Of a DNA stretch of 64,000 bases, positions 23,767-33,300 are shown one piece after another; position 1 is the stretch's first letter; each line of letters begins with the position of its first letter. This stretch comes from Melampsora larici-populina 98AG31. Taxonomy: Eukaryota > Basidiomycota > Pucciniomycetes > Pucciniales > Melampsoraceae. The notes below the pieces were generated by a model that was not told where the DNA came from, did no database searches, and saw only the letters and a list, made by a program, of their open reading frames with translations. The stretch covers positions 1,227,406 to 1,291,405 of the forward strand of contig NW_006768769.1 in assembly GCF_000204055.1 (NCBI RefSeq), given 5' to 3'. The position numbers were made by a program, and so were the translations under genes.

Positions 23767-25394
23767 TGTAGAACTTATAACCCAACAAGGGTTATACAGA
23801 GCTGGAAGAGGATAATCTACTAATAAAATGACTAGTAGAAGTTGTCTAAGGACTGCTCTTCTAAAACAACACAATCAGAAAGAGCTCTGTTGTATTGAGT
23901 ACTGATAAGGCACCAGAGAAATATAACTTCACACGTAATTTTAACTTCAAAAGCACACTTTGTATTACTATCAACACTGCTATAGTGTTATTCCCAATTG
24001 ATAACTGAAAAAAAATAAGCAATATCTGATTGATATTATTCCCAATAAGTCTTTATGACTATAAAACTAAAGTAAATTTCTCTTTATAACTGTAATAAAG
24101 GGCGTATTTAAGTGAACAGGTACTATTAAAATAAGTTTATGATGATAAACAAAATAATAATGGCGTAAATGATAAAGAAAAAAAGGGGAACAACAGTCCC
24201 AAAACCCTCTCAAGGTATATATAACAATGTACTAGAACTTTTACAATGGTCAACAGCCTCAAAACCAATAGAATCCGCCCAAAATTCCCTAAAAACCCTA
24301 TGATGACGCAATGTAATGGTTTTGTTACTAATAAATGATGTAATTTTCACAGCTAAAAGTGATCAATGACGCAATAATATGATGTACAGCACTTCTTATG
24401 ATGAATACAGGTGATTTTTTCCTTGTAAACTAGCTGAAAACCAATTTTTGAGATTACGAATTTTTTCAGATGTGCTCCAATTTTTGATTACTAAAGTGCA
24501 TCTTGTAGCCCACGTGTTACTGATCATTTCTGACACCTACATGACCTACTTCTGATGAGTGATGAGTAAGATATTGAGTTGTGAAGTTAAGGTTTTTAGT
24601 GTTACATATGACTTGTGACTGTAAATTCGAGATTCACACCAATTCTTTATTTGCCTTATAACTTTTTACACACACCTCCGTTACTAATGATTTAAAGTTT
24701 GTACATTATGTAATCCACTCTTCTGCGTTGAATGAGCCATCTACCAACCTATTCTGACGTCATTTGACATATGTAATTAGCTGAAAACCTCCATTTTCCA
24801 CGAATTTCACCCATTTTCTTCACTTTTCACAGCTACTACTATCTTTTTCTTGCTCATGTAATATGACATCATCATCTATAGCCTTAAAAATCCCGGAAAA
24901 TCCTCTTGGCAACCTTAAATTCCATCACTACCACTATTACACAACCAAACTACACGTGTACCTCTTGTTTACCAACTTTGAAAAAGTGCTTTTTTCCTAA
25001 TAACTTCTGTTTCTACTTATCAACCTTGAAGATTAAAATTGTCATAGTATCATATAATGTTGTTCTTTCATATTCTAACCTCATAATACCCATAACTCTA
25101 ATATTACTACCCTAAAAACCATTTTCCAACCTTTATACCTATAATTTCGAATTTTTCTTATGTTTTTCTTTCTTTCTTTTTGTAATAAATTTGTAAGTAA
25201 ACTATAATGATCTTAATATATAATGTGAAATAAAATGATGTAATGTTGACCTAATGACCAATACATAAGCCTACAAGAGCTTCAATTGATCAAAAACCTC
25301 CATTTCGAATTTTCTTTCCTGCTGAATCCTGCTAATAAACTGGTAAACTGGTAATTGTGAATTTTTTAATTGATCCCATAAATTGATCACCACA
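23767..25394 (-). repeat. Gypsy-1 3' LTR
   Basis: A 1628-bp copy. On the plus strand it runs from TGTAGAACTTATAACCC to ATTGATCACCACA. It contains 20 bp near 24798 that are missing from the other LTR. The frame at 24906-25115 also appears in the other LTR and is not supported as a gene. Confidence 0.93.
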
Positions 25395-25491
25395 TCCTCC
25401 TCTTCTTCCAAACTGCCCCCAGTTTATCAATTAAACAATTCAATTAAACACTCCAAATCACTAAATTCTCGAATTTTCCTTTATTTCCAAT

Positions 25492-26404
25492 ATGGTCAAC
25501 ACTGTTTCACCTTCTGTAGCTTCACCTTGTGTCCAATGCCGGATGGTAAACTCCTCCTGCCACTATCAAATCAATCCTGCTTGCCAAAGATGCCATAGTC
25601 TAGGAATAATATGCTGTAAGTCCAATTTCTTTCTTCTATTTCTTTCTTCTTTTCTTTATAATAAGTTTCAATGTTTTTATTTAATTCTTTTACTAATTTT
25701 TAATGTCTTTTCTTTATTTAATTTTAATAGCCTACCCCTCAGCGCCTTCATCCAATAATTCACCTGTACCTAATTCTCCTGCCAACAATTACCCTCCACC
25801 AAACACGCCTAATACTCCTATCAGAATAAATTTCCTTAACCCTTATAATATTAATTTAAATAACACGCCTTCAGCACCTGATTCCCCTAATCCCTCTATT
25901 ACTTCATCAATTGAAACCAACTTTACTACATCTGATCCATTTTTTGAAAGATTATATGAACATAACCTGGCGTGGAAAACTGATTATATAACTTATCAGA
26001 ATTGGCATTCTTGGAGGATCCTGGATGATACAATCAGACAATTTAAAGAAGCAGGCTTTGAAGTTCCAAACATAATTAATAATCATTATCATTTGTTGCG
26101 TGCACATTCTATAGCTGAGTATGTTTCAAGAAGGGGTGAAGATGAGTGTTTGACTGTAGCAACTTTTATTCCATTCCTTAATCATGCTGAGCGTGCAAAT
26201 GCTGCTATTTTATCCCCCTACAGTACTCCTTCTACCAATCCTCCTAATACTGAACCTCCTCTAATTAATTATGTTAATAATAGTCCTCCTGTAATTCCCG
26301 CTGTAAATTCTCCTTATACTGATTATAATTATTCTGAATATACTCCTACTATTTATGAACTTCCAAGCTGGCTTGATCCACGCCTTTTCCCTTCTTCTCC
26401 TTAA
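25492..26404 (+). CDS. Antisense spliced gene inside gypsy-1 with a Zn(II)2Cys6-type cysteine cluster (265 aa)
   Basis: Exon 1 is 25492-25615 and exon 2 is 25731-26404. The 115-nt intron has a perfect GTAAGT donor and a TTTTAATAG acceptor, and the frame runs on to TAA at 26402. Residues 14-41 hold six cysteines spaced C-x2-C-x6-C-x7-C-x2-C-x6-C (CVQCRMVNSSC, then CQRCHSLGIIC), which fits the fungal binuclear zinc cluster spacing exactly. The basic residues that usually follow the second Cys are scarce. The intron falls right after the last Cys. The rest is Pro/Asn/Ser-rich, with a central region (NWHSWRILDDTIRQFKEAG) I do not recognise. It lies between the pol 3' end and the 3' LTR, opposite to gag-pol. 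Antisense extra ORFs are known in plant gypsy elements (for example Grande and RIRE2). A zinc-cluster gene there is unfamiliar to me. Confidence 0.72.
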
Positions 26405-26618
26405 TTTTTTTTTTTTTTTTTATATCTTTTAACTTGTACATTTTTAATCTTCTTTTAAAATTTTAATATACTGATAACTAGTGAAACATATCCTTATTAT
26501 TTTTTATTTTTTTTTTAAATCTTATCTTATATTTTTATTCTGGTCTTTTAATTCTTTTAATCTTTTATATATATTTTTATCTTTTGAAATTAATAATATT
26601 ATTAGTGGTAATTTATAC
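26405..26618. other. Spacer between convergent gypsy-1 genes
   Basis: A 214-bp AT-rich spacer starting with a run of 18 T. It should hold the 3' ends of the plus-strand zinc-cluster gene and the minus-strand pol frame. No other signal was seen. Confidence 0.5.
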
Positions 26619-29099
26619 TTATAATTGCGCCTCTTCCTCTTCAATGCCCACCTCCTCTTCTTCTGCTAATATTGCCACACCCCTAGGATAAAATCTTTTA
26701 ACATGTTCAGCAGCATATTTTCGCGATAATTGAGTTCCATCTAACTCTTCTAGAATATAAGCACCTCCCATATGTTGTTCAACTACCTTATAAGGCCCAT
26801 TCCATCTATTTTTAAATAATTTTCCCCATTGAAATTCTAAACTTTTGTTATAAGTTAATACCAAAGTTCCCTTCTCTAATGGATTTCTTAATCTATGCGC
26901 ATTTTTCTTGTCCCAATATATAATTCCATCTACTCTTGCCTTCATCATCTTTTCATAAGCCTTCTTAATTAATTCTTCTCTTCCCAATAATTGTTCCATT
27001 CTTGCTTTTAATAAATCTTCTCCAGTGTAAATAATATCCCAATCAGTACCTAAAAATGTCCCAGCTTCCAAATCCACGGGTAAAATTGCTAGTTGATTAA
27101 ATAACATCTCATAAGGAGATAATCCAGTGGTTCTTTTCGTGGAAATCCTGTCTGCAAATAATACTTGAGGTAAAAATGTTTCCCAAGAAGTCCCAGTCTC
27201 ATCACTTAATTTTACCAAAGCTCCTTTAATATCCTTATGACCTCTTTCAACCATTCCTTCTGACTGTGGCCAATATGCCGTGGATTCCCCTAATTTTGAT
27301 CCTGACATAGCAATTGCATCTCTAAATACTCCTTTAAATTCAGAACCTCCATCCACAGTAAAACATTTAACAGAACCATATCTCATTAACCATTCTTTAG
27401 TAATAAATTTGGCCACTGCAGGTGCTGTTAACTTCTTTAAAGGTGCAGCTTCTACCCATCCAGTTAAATCATCTCTAGCTATTATAGCATAATTATAATT
27501 ACCCGCCTTAATATGAATGGCATCCAAGCTCACTCTTCCAAATAAAGTACTTTCACCAGTTGCCCTTCCCATTTCTTTTTCTTTCTTTGAACTTTTCTTC
27601 TGACATATTTCACACGTCAATACCCAATCTCTAACAAATTCCTTCATTTCAGGCCACCAGAATCTTACCAAACATCTTTTATAAGTCTCCTCAATTCCTC
27701 TATGTCCTAATTCCTCATGTAATTTCTCTAAAACAAACCTTTGTCCTTCTAAATTTGAAACAACCAATCTTCCATAAGGTACTCCTCTTTTCTTCAATCT
27801 TTCATTTTCCACGTAATAAGAAGGAGCTCTATTCTTAAGCCTTTGAAACTCATCATCCAAGCATCCTTCAGGTCTTTTTAAAGTTGTTAAATACTCTTGT
27901 AAATACTTCCAAACACCTTCTTGCGCCCAAATTGTTCCACTCTCTTCCTCCTCTTTTTCTGATGTTAAATCCTCATTCTGCAATTTAAAACTTTCATATA
28001 CTTTAATATCTTTATCCTCCTCATTAAAACTCTCAGCTGAATCTGAATCACTTCCACGCATTCTTCTTGATAATCCATCTGGCATTCCAAAGCTTTTAGC
28101 ATGTTTATGAACTAAATCAAATGAAAATAATTGAATGAAAGCTACCCATCTTGTCATAGCAGCATTAGGTAAACTTGGCGTGTTAATCATCTGAATTAAA
28201 GCCTTTGCATCCACTTGTAATTCAAAATGTTGACCCCATAACTTTGTTCTGAACTTTTTAAGAATCTTTGCCACGCCACATAGCTCTAATTTGGGTTGAG
28301 AATACCTTGATTCCACCTCAGTAAATACTTCTGATTCATAGAATACTGGCCTGACTTCCCCATTTCCATCCGCTTGCATTAATACTCCTCCAGCTGCTAT
28401 ATGACTTGAATCCACGGCTAGAATAATTGGACTTGCTTCTTCATTATAATCCAAAGCTGATAATATTATATCTTCCCCAACAATCTTCTTCAATAATTTA
28501 AAAGCATCCTCACACTCTTGACTCCATATAAACTCCACTTTTAATCTTGTAAGCCTTCTTGAAGGTGCTGCCAAATGACCAAAATTAGGAATAAACATTC
28601 TTACATATATACACGTGCCCAAAAATCCTAATACTTGAGTTTTATTTGTTGGAGTTGGCCAACTTTGAATCTTATTCTTCTTTTTAATTGATATACTCCT
28701 TCCTTTCTTGCTTACAATATGTCCAACAATTTCCAAAGCAGGTACACACACAGCAAACTTCTTTCCAGACACAGTAAGTCCTGCTTCTTCAATCCTGAAC
28801 AACATTCTTTCTAAAACCACGGCATATTCCCAAATAAATTTTCTTATACCATTATTTTCTTTTAATACTTCATTATTATAATCTGATTCTGGTCCCTTCA
28901 CGCCTCCATCATCAATAAATATTCCTACATGTTGAGGAATTTCATCTTGCAATATCCACATCATTTGAGCTTGATATACAGCTACTGAATTAGTTGCTCC
29001 TTGAGGTAATCTAGTTAATTGTAATCTTCCCAAAGGGGTTTCAAAAGTTGTTAAAGGACGTGAAAATGCTGCTAATTCCCTTTCATCATAACCTCCCAT
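26619..29099 (-). CDS. Gypsy-1 Pol: reverse transcriptase (most), RNase H, integrase
   Basis: The 826-codon frame continues the RT begun in the upstream frame. The conserved block FAGRACYGLGDIMGGYDER is read in this frame and starts upstream of the nominal ATG, so translation probably enters by a -1 shift near 29132 or this copy lost a base there. Later RT motifs are RLPQGATNSVAVYQ and VGIFIDDGG (motif C as FIDD). RNase H shows ILAVDSSHIAAGGVL and ends MPDGLSRR. The integrase has an HHCC zinc domain (EELGHRGIEETYKRC to CEICQKK) and core motifs SLDAIHIKAG, FTVDGGSEFKG and WPQSEGMVERGHKD, giving the D,D,E triad. No chromodomain follows. It ends with a Glu-rich tail. Confidence 0.88.
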   Translation of the reverse strand: MGGYDERELAAFSRPLTTFETPLGRLQLTRLPQGATNSVAVYQAQMMWILQDEIPQHVGIFIDDGGVKGPESDYNNEVLKENNGIRKFIWEYAVVLERMLFRIEEAGLTVSGKKFAVCVPALEIVGHIVSKKGRSISIKKKNKIQSWPTPTNKTQVLGFLGTCIYVRMFIPNFGHLAAPSRRLTRLKVEFIWSQECEDAFKLLKKIVGEDIILSALDYNEEASPIILAVDSSHIAAGGVLMQADGNGEVRPVFYESEVFTEVESRYSQPKLELCGVAKILKKFRTKLWGQHFELQVDAKALIQMINTPSLPNAAMTRWVAFIQLFSFDLVHKHAKSFGMPDGLSRRMRGSDSDSAESFNEEDKDIKVYESFKLQNEDLTSEKEEEESGTIWAQEGVWKYLQEYLTTLKRPEGCLDDEFQRLKNRAPSYYVENERLKKRGVPYGRLVVSNLEGQRFVLEKLHEELGHRGIEETYKRCLVRFWWPEMKEFVRDWVLTCEICQKKSSKKEKEMGRATGESTLFGRVSLDAIHIKAGNYNYAIIARDDLTGWVEAAPLKKLTAPAVAKFITKEWLMRYGSVKCFTVDGGSEFKGVFRDAIAMSGSKLGESTAYWPQSEGMVERGHKDIKGALVKLSDETGTSWETFLPQVLFADRISTKRTTGLSPYEMLFNQLAILPVDLEAGTFLGTDWDIIYTGEDLLKARMEQLLGREELIKKAYEKMMKARVDGIIYWDKKNAHRLRNPLEKGTLVLTYNKSLEFQWGKLFKNRWNGPYKVVEQHMGGAYILEELDGTQLSRKYAAEHVKRFYPRGVAILAEEEEVGIEEEEAQL

Positions 29100-32000
29100 T
29101 ATATCACCAAGTCCATAACAAGCTCTTCCAGCAAAGGATCCACGAAATCTTCAGGAGCAGGTGGTACCCCAGAGTCCTTAATTGTTACTCTATTTAATAC
29201 TTGTAAATCATGTACTACCCTTAATTTTCCATCACCTTTAAGTACACAGAATACAGGACTAGTATAACTTGATGTGGATTGTTCATAAAGACCTGTTCTT
29301 ATTCTTTGTCTAACTAATTCAATGAAATCATTCCTTATTGCTACAGGTATAGGAATAGGTCTAATTTGCCAAGGCTCATGTTCCACCACGGGTATTGCAT
29401 AAGGTTGTCCATATGAATGCTTCAATAATCCTCTTTCTTCTTCACAATAAGCTATTGCTGCTTCCCTTAATACCAATATTAATAAGAATAATTTCCATTC
29501 CTCCTCACTTAACCATTCTGCAGGACCAAAGTTGCATTGCTTAAGCCTTTCCACCGTGGTTTTCTCAGTTTCTTTGAAGACTGGAGGATTTTTAATTAAA
29601 GGAGTAATATAAGGATCCCTTGATAAAGGTGGTCTTTGTAAAGGAAGATTTAAATACTGTGGCATTGGCGCATTTACAGGTTTAACCTTCTTATCTACAG
29701 TCTTATATTTGGTACTATAACTCCTTAAATCCTTGAGTTCACGCCCTCTCCCAAATATTTCTTGATCTTCCAAGCACATAATTAAGCTTAATTCATTTAT
29801 TAAATCATAATCCACACTTTCCTTCTCAAATTGCAACCCAAATACTTCTTCTTCATCATCTTCATCTTCAACTATATCATAATCAATTCCTAAACATAAA
29901 TCACGTGCTGCATAACCTTGCCTTTCTTCAATTTCTACATTTAATTCCCTTTCCCAATTTCCTTTATCAGGTTCACATAACCTCACCTTCATCCATACTC
30001 CTCTATTATCTTTTAATGTCATCATTTCCCCTAAATCTTTCTTGAAATCCAATTGAACAGCATAATCAAATAAGAAAGATCTTCCCAATATTATTGGAGT
30101 TTGACTCTCCTCAGTTACGTAGAATTGAACCAAGCCTTCAATATTTCTACCAATTCTAACTTTCACTTTCTCAGCAATCCCACATAAAACAGTCTTCTGT
30201 CCGCCAATTCCTCTTACTGCTCCTTTAATATTAACCATAGTTTGAACAGGTAACAATTGCATAAACTTCTGAGGAATTATACTAATTTGAGATCCTGAAT
30301 CAACCAATGCTTTCAATTTAATTTTACCAATTGTAATAGTAACATATCCCAAAGGCGTGGAATATAAAGGAGACTGAGGTAAATTAACTTCCAGAGATGA
30401 ATTACTTTCAGAATCAAATTCAAAGTCAGATAAAACTGTACTATTAACTGCTGAAGCCATTGTTTCTTGATTCATATTTAATCTTCTCTTTGAAACCCAC
30501 TTCTTAACTTCTTCAGATACCACAGGAGAAATGGCGCATAATTCCTTAACTTGAATATCAATAACACTCTTCATTAATTTCTGAACCACGTCTGTTACAA
30601 CTCTTGGATTGTCTGCAAAGACTGGCCTTTCCAATTTATTCTTCTGTTCCCCGTGTCCTGGCATTATATAAGAAGGTCTAATTGTTTTATTTGAACCTTC
30701 CTTAATGTTTCTATTATCATCATCAGCATGAATTCTTCTTAAGCTTTCCTCCATTTCATTTATACCAGCTTCTTCAATATTATTTTCTATATCTAAATCC
30801 ATACCATCATCAATATCCTCAGCTTCTTCATTAATAGTAACCTTCTTCTTCTTCTTAGGTTCAGCTTGAGTTACAGTCTTTCCACTACGTGTATTTGCTG
30901 TAATATCATATATTTTAGTTCCACCTCCTCCCAATAATTCATTCCCATTACTTCTTAATATTTCAGGCATCCTCCAATTCCCTTCAAGAATACCACAACT
31001 TGTTTTAAGCTCTTGAATTTTATCTTTCCCGTCATTTTTAGTAATAATAGCTGTAGGAGTTACAGGTGGTACTACAGGTGTATTAACATGTACAGCAGGA
31101 GTTGTTACACGCTGTTGTTGTATATTTTGACGTGTAGCATCATTGGCTTGCTGTTCAGAATATCTAATAACTTGCTGCCTGATTCCATCTTCTCCTTGCT
31201 TAAACATCCTTACATTTCCTGAAGGTAAGAAGAAACCATCCATCCTATCTTGCAATAATCCAGCTTGCTTATCTTGAATTACCCATCTACATCTTCCTAC
31301 AGTATGTCCTTCAGTATTACAATACACGCAAAAGACAGTACTTCCTTGATTTCCATTTGGAGGTGGTGGAGGTTGATAAGTATTTTGATTATTTGTATTT
31401 GGATTTTGAGGATTATAAGGTCTATTAGCATTATTATTATTATAAGGCCTGCTGTAATTGGGCTGTTGTCCTTTATAATTCTGAGCTGGAAAATTACGCG
31501 GCTGATTATTAAAATTGTTATTATTATTATAAGGTTGATTAACTCTTTGATAATTTGACGGATTTTGTTGATGTTGAGCTCTAAAAGGTTCAGCTTGTTG
31601 ATGGATTTGAGTTTGTAAAGAATTTGAAACAGGAAGATAAGGATGCAATGCATTTACAGGTGGTAATAATAATGGAGCCTGCACGTGATTTATATGTAAA
31701 TTTCCCAAGTCACTACATAAAACCTCCATTTGCTGCGTGGCTTTTGCTTGCATTCCTCCTATTTTAGCAACTTTATTACTAGTATCCTTTTGAATTACTT
31801 CACTTCTAACTCCAGCAATTTCATTCTTAATTGCAAACTTCTCTTCTCCAATATCCTCAAAGATTAATAAAGCTTCTTCTTCAATATAATGATCCACAAC
31901 CTTCTTTAATTTATTTAAATTAGGTAACCTATATCTTCCACTATCCACCTTCTTCATTAACTTCTTTCTAATCATTCTTTTCTTGAATTTCTTTTGAAGT

Positions 32001-33058
32001 TCATCAGAGAAAGCATCATAGAAATGGCGTGCAACTTCTTCATCATTTGAATCAATATAATCATGTCTTGTTAAATATTGATGAATTTTGTCGAAATTAA
32101 TTCTAAATGTTTGATATTCAGCTTTATTTGTAACACCACCAGTCCTAGCAGTTCTTTCTGACAAAGTTCTTAAATGATCAATTGAATATCTTGGTTGCTC
32201 CGTGGTAGTTTGATACCTTTCAATTAATTGTTCCTTAACTTTCTTCCAACTCCATTCACCAGTACCCCAACCATCCATTTCACGTATTTCCTCCTTCAAT
32301 TCTTCTCCAACAACAAAGCTAGTAACTTGTCTAACCATATCAAGTTCTGAGGCGCCATTTGCTTCAACTTGACTATGATAATTAATGATAAACTTCTTAA
32401 CATTCCTTCCAACTTCAAATCTAATACTTGAATCAGTATTATCAATTCTACGTGGTTTAATATGACTTCTAGCCTCCTCATTCCTTTCTTCACTACTAAC
32501 ATCTCCATTACTAGTTGAATCATCATCTGAAGAACTTGAAGAACTTGAATAATCTCCTCCATCATCTTCTTTAATAATTTTCTTAATAACCTTCTTGCCT
32601 TTACTCTTTTTCACGACTTTTACCACTTCTTTTTCCTTCTCCTTCTTCTCTCTTTCTTCCTTAATTCTATTATTAGTAATAATGTCTGCCACTTCTTTTT
32701 CTCTTTGTAAATAATATTGTTGTTGATTATAGAATTGTTGTTGCCAATCCACGTCTTCCTCATGATCAGAGGGTAATAATGGTTCCTGTTCCCTGAATCC
32801 AGTAAAGGCTGAAGGTGGAATTGGATCCTCAGAAGCAGGTGGTTCTTCACGTTGTTTTCCATGAATAGTTGATCCAGAGGAAGGTCCTGGAGGTGGTGGT
32901 GGTGGTAATATGTTAATAGAAGTAGAAACATCTGGAACATAAACTCTGCTTCCAGAAATTCGTGGAGTTCTTTTATAATGAGATTTTGGTGGTAATTCTA
33001 ATTCCTCATCTCCATCATCCGCCACATCTTGATTATGCATTTGAATAACTGAAGACAT
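29099..33058 (-). CDS. Gypsy-1 Gag-protease and start of RT (1319 aa)
   Basis: One long frame from ATG 33058. The N-terminal third has Pro runs, a Lys/Glu-rich coiled-coil-like stretch and Ser/Asp repeats. A Gag capsid-like region contains RFEVGRNVKKFIINYHSQV and WSWKKVKEQLIERYQ. An Asn/Gln/Pro-rich linker precedes a CCHC zinc knuckle, CVYCNTEGHTVGRC. The aspartic protease active site is KALVDSGSQISIIP with a following IILGRSF. The RT begins with SPVFCVLKGDGKLRVVHDLQ. The frame ends at TAA, overlapping the next ATG as TAATG at 29097-29101. That stop lies inside the RT domain, so the next frame must be reached by a frameshift for a complete enzyme. Confidence 0.88.
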   Translation of the reverse strand: MSSVIQMHNQDVADDGDEELELPPKSHYKRTPRISGSRVYVPDVSTSINILPPPPPPGPSSGSTIHGKQREEPPASEDPIPPSAFTGFREQEPLLPSDHEEDVDWQQQFYNQQQYYLQREKEVADIITNNRIKEEREKKEKEKEVVKVVKKSKGKKVIKKIIKEDDGGDYSSSSSSSDDDSTSNGDVSSEERNEEARSHIKPRRIDNTDSSIRFEVGRNVKKFIINYHSQVEANGASELDMVRQVTSFVVGEELKEEIREMDGWGTGEWSWKKVKEQLIERYQTTTEQPRYSIDHLRTLSERTARTGGVTNKAEYQTFRINFDKIHQYLTRHDYIDSNDEEVARHFYDAFSDELQKKFKKRMIRKKLMKKVDSGRYRLPNLNKLKKVVDHYIEEEALLIFEDIGEEKFAIKNEIAGVRSEVIQKDTSNKVAKIGGMQAKATQQMEVLCSDLGNLHINHVQAPLLLPPVNALHPYLPVSNSLQTQIHQQAEPFRAQHQQNPSNYQRVNQPYNNNNNFNNQPRNFPAQNYKGQQPNYSRPYNNNNANRPYNPQNPNTNNQNTYQPPPPPNGNQGSTVFCVYCNTEGHTVGRCRWVIQDKQAGLLQDRMDGFFLPSGNVRMFKQGEDGIRQQVIRYSEQQANDATRQNIQQQRVTTPAVHVNTPVVPPVTPTAIITKNDGKDKIQELKTSCGILEGNWRMPEILRSNGNELLGGGGTKIYDITANTRSGKTVTQAEPKKKKKVTINEEAEDIDDGMDLDIENNIEEAGINEMEESLRRIHADDDNRNIKEGSNKTIRPSYIMPGHGEQKNKLERPVFADNPRVVTDVVQKLMKSVIDIQVKELCAISPVVSEEVKKWVSKRRLNMNQETMASAVNSTVLSDFEFDSESNSSLEVNLPQSPLYSTPLGYVTITIGKIKLKALVDSGSQISIIPQKFMQLLPVQTMVNIKGAVRGIGGQKTVLCGIAEKVKVRIGRNIEGLVQFYVTEESQTPIILGRSFLFDYAVQLDFKKDLGEMMTLKDNRGVWMKVRLCEPDKGNWERELNVEIEERQGYAARDLCLGIDYDIVEDEDDEEEVFGLQFEKESVDYDLINELSLIMCLEDQEIFGRGRELKDLRSYSTKYKTVDKKVKPVNAPMPQYLNLPLQRPPLSRDPYITPLIKNPPVFKETEKTTVERLKQCNFGPAEWLSEEEWKLFLLILVLREAAIAYCEEERGLLKHSYGQPYAIPVVEHEPWQIRPIPIPVAIRNDFIELVRQRIRTGLYEQSTSSYTSPVFCVLKGDGKLRVVHDLQVLNRVTIKDSGVPPAPEDFVDPLLEELVMDLVI

Positions 33059-33279
33059 AGCTTCTTTATATAATAAATTCTTTAAATAAGAACTAATTTT
33101 GATATATTTTTAAATGAGAATGAAAGATAATGTTTATGATTGATTTGAATAATTTTAATTTTAAAGATCTTCTGTTGATAACCACGTGAATAATTTTTAT
33201 TGAATCTTGATGTAATATAATATAATTTGCTTGTTGATAATGATTAAAAGAGAAATTGATTTAATTATAAGTTTGTCAA

Positions 33280-33297
33280 GCCCGGGCAGAGTCACCA
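33280..33297 (-). other. Gypsy-1 primer-binding site
   Basis: Minus-strand TGGTGACTCTGCCCGGGC starts 3 nt inside the 5' LTR. It has the TGG start expected from pairing with a tRNA CCA end. The matching tRNA was not identified from memory. Confidence 0.6.
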
Positions 33298-33300
33298 ATA

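Noticed and set aside
24906..25115. 69-codon ORF in the gypsy-1 LTR (also at 34419-34628)
   Set aside because: It is present in both LTR copies only because LTRs are duplicates, and has no domain or splice context.
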